Shown here: in pieces, positions 63,472 to 64,000 of the stretch
Layout of the letters: every line of letters starts with the position of its first letter
Numbering within the stretch: position 1 is the first letter of the stretch
Assembly (NCBI GenBank): GCA_963575745.1
Contig: CAUYUJ010015014.1
Location: 296,731 to 360,730, forward strand
Origin: Prorocentrum cordatum
Lineage: Eukaryota > Sar > Dinophyceae > Prorocentrales > Prorocentraceae
Direction of reading: 5' to 3'
Length of the DNA stretch: 64,000 bases
The notes under the pieces: model-generated
The model's database searches: none
Seen by the model: only the letters and a program-made list of their open reading frames with translations
What the model was told of the DNA's origin: nothing
Made by a program: the position numbers and the translations under genes

Positions 63472-64000
63472 CCCGTTCAGCTCCATCAACAGCGCGCAGC
63501 TTATGTCAGCCCTCCCTACGCCGCCTGCGTCGCCTGGACGGGTTCCTGGACGGGTTCCGGTGGGCGAGCACACGTTGGCGCCAGCCCACGTTCTGAGGAT
63601 ATCACCAGGCCCAGCCGTGCCTGTTTGAGTCGCGGCGCGGGCGGTCGCGCGGCGCGGTGGAAGGCTAGGCGCAGTCGCCGCAGAGCGAGCTTGTGCACAC
63701 CAGCCTGTACATCCTCGCGGGCGATTTTTCCCCCCAAGCCCCCGACTTTTCGACGAGAGTTGAGGCCGCTCAGAGAAGGACGGAAACCCTGGATGCACCC
63801 CCAGGGGGCTAGTCGGACGCACCCCTGGAGAGGAGGGACGCCCCCCCCCCCTCGTACAGCCCAGGGTTGGGCCTCCAGTTCCTGGTGCCGACGAGAACCC
63901 CACGACGCCTGGGATATAGGGGTCGGCATGCCCCCTCCTCCACTTTCTCCTCCCCCTCCCTTCCCTGTCCCCTCCCCCTCCTCCCCCTCCTCCTCCTCCT
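63471..64000. other. No recognised gene at the window end
   Basis: Overlapping open frames on both strands, Pro/Arg-rich, without a domain. C runs occur at 63841-63850, and a CTCC tract begins at the right edge. Confidence 0.35.

Overview
The window looks like nuclear DNA of a dinoflagellate, possibly a Prorocentrum-like species; the genus is a guess. The reasons are high GC, very sparse genes in a sea of dispersed and tandem repeats, introns whose inferred donors are GA as often as GT with AG acceptors, intron-borne inverted repeats flanked by short direct repeats (introner-like), and a decayed LINE-type retrotransposon. I saw no bacterial operons, rRNA, tRNA or CRISPR array, and no copy of the dinoflagellate spliced leader.

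Layout. 1-2.4 kb: nothing recognised. 2.9-6.1 kb: an unrecognised, helix-rich gene with one GA-AG intron, a frameshift and an in-frame stop. 6.9-9.2 kb: short broken coding pieces. 10-11.2 kb: a tandem array split by a reverse-strand LINE-like fragment. 12.5-12.7 kb: a terminal exon on the minus strand. 13-18.6 kb: inverted-repeat elements and several minisatellites. 18.6-22.5 kb: first copy of a segmental duplication carrying a six-exon gene for a secreted or membrane-attached thrombospondin type 1 (TSP1) protein. 22.6-28.2 kb: two arrays of one ~152-bp satellite, one diverged and one homogenised, with a sulfotransferase-family gene (24.7-26.1 kb) between them. 28-31.4 kb: dispersed CTTGGG-type elements and microsatellites. 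32.5-39.6 kb: a 7.1-kb non-LTR retrotransposon with a 13-bp target-site duplication, inserted into another dispersed repeat. 41-42.7 kb: a G-rich satellite. 43-46.6 kb: tandem ~1-kb units of the repeat that was the retrotransposon target. 46.9-47.4 kb: a 73-bp array. 48-53 kb: weak coding hints and repeats. 53.8-57.5 kb: second copy of the duplication, with the TSP1 gene again intact. 57.6-64 kb: purine tracts, a tandem pair of composite GGGTGGGTCGC elements and another CTTGGG element.

The best-supported genes are the two TSP1 copies (323 and 324 residues after splicing) and the sulfotransferase (375 residues). Intron positions come from reading-frame continuity, direct repeats and domain integrity, not from transcripts. 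Several TSP1 introns and the sulfotransferase intron are themselves inverted-repeat elements inserted between short duplications. At least five unrelated inverted-repeat families behave this way here, and this intron-making transposition is the most interesting biology in the window.
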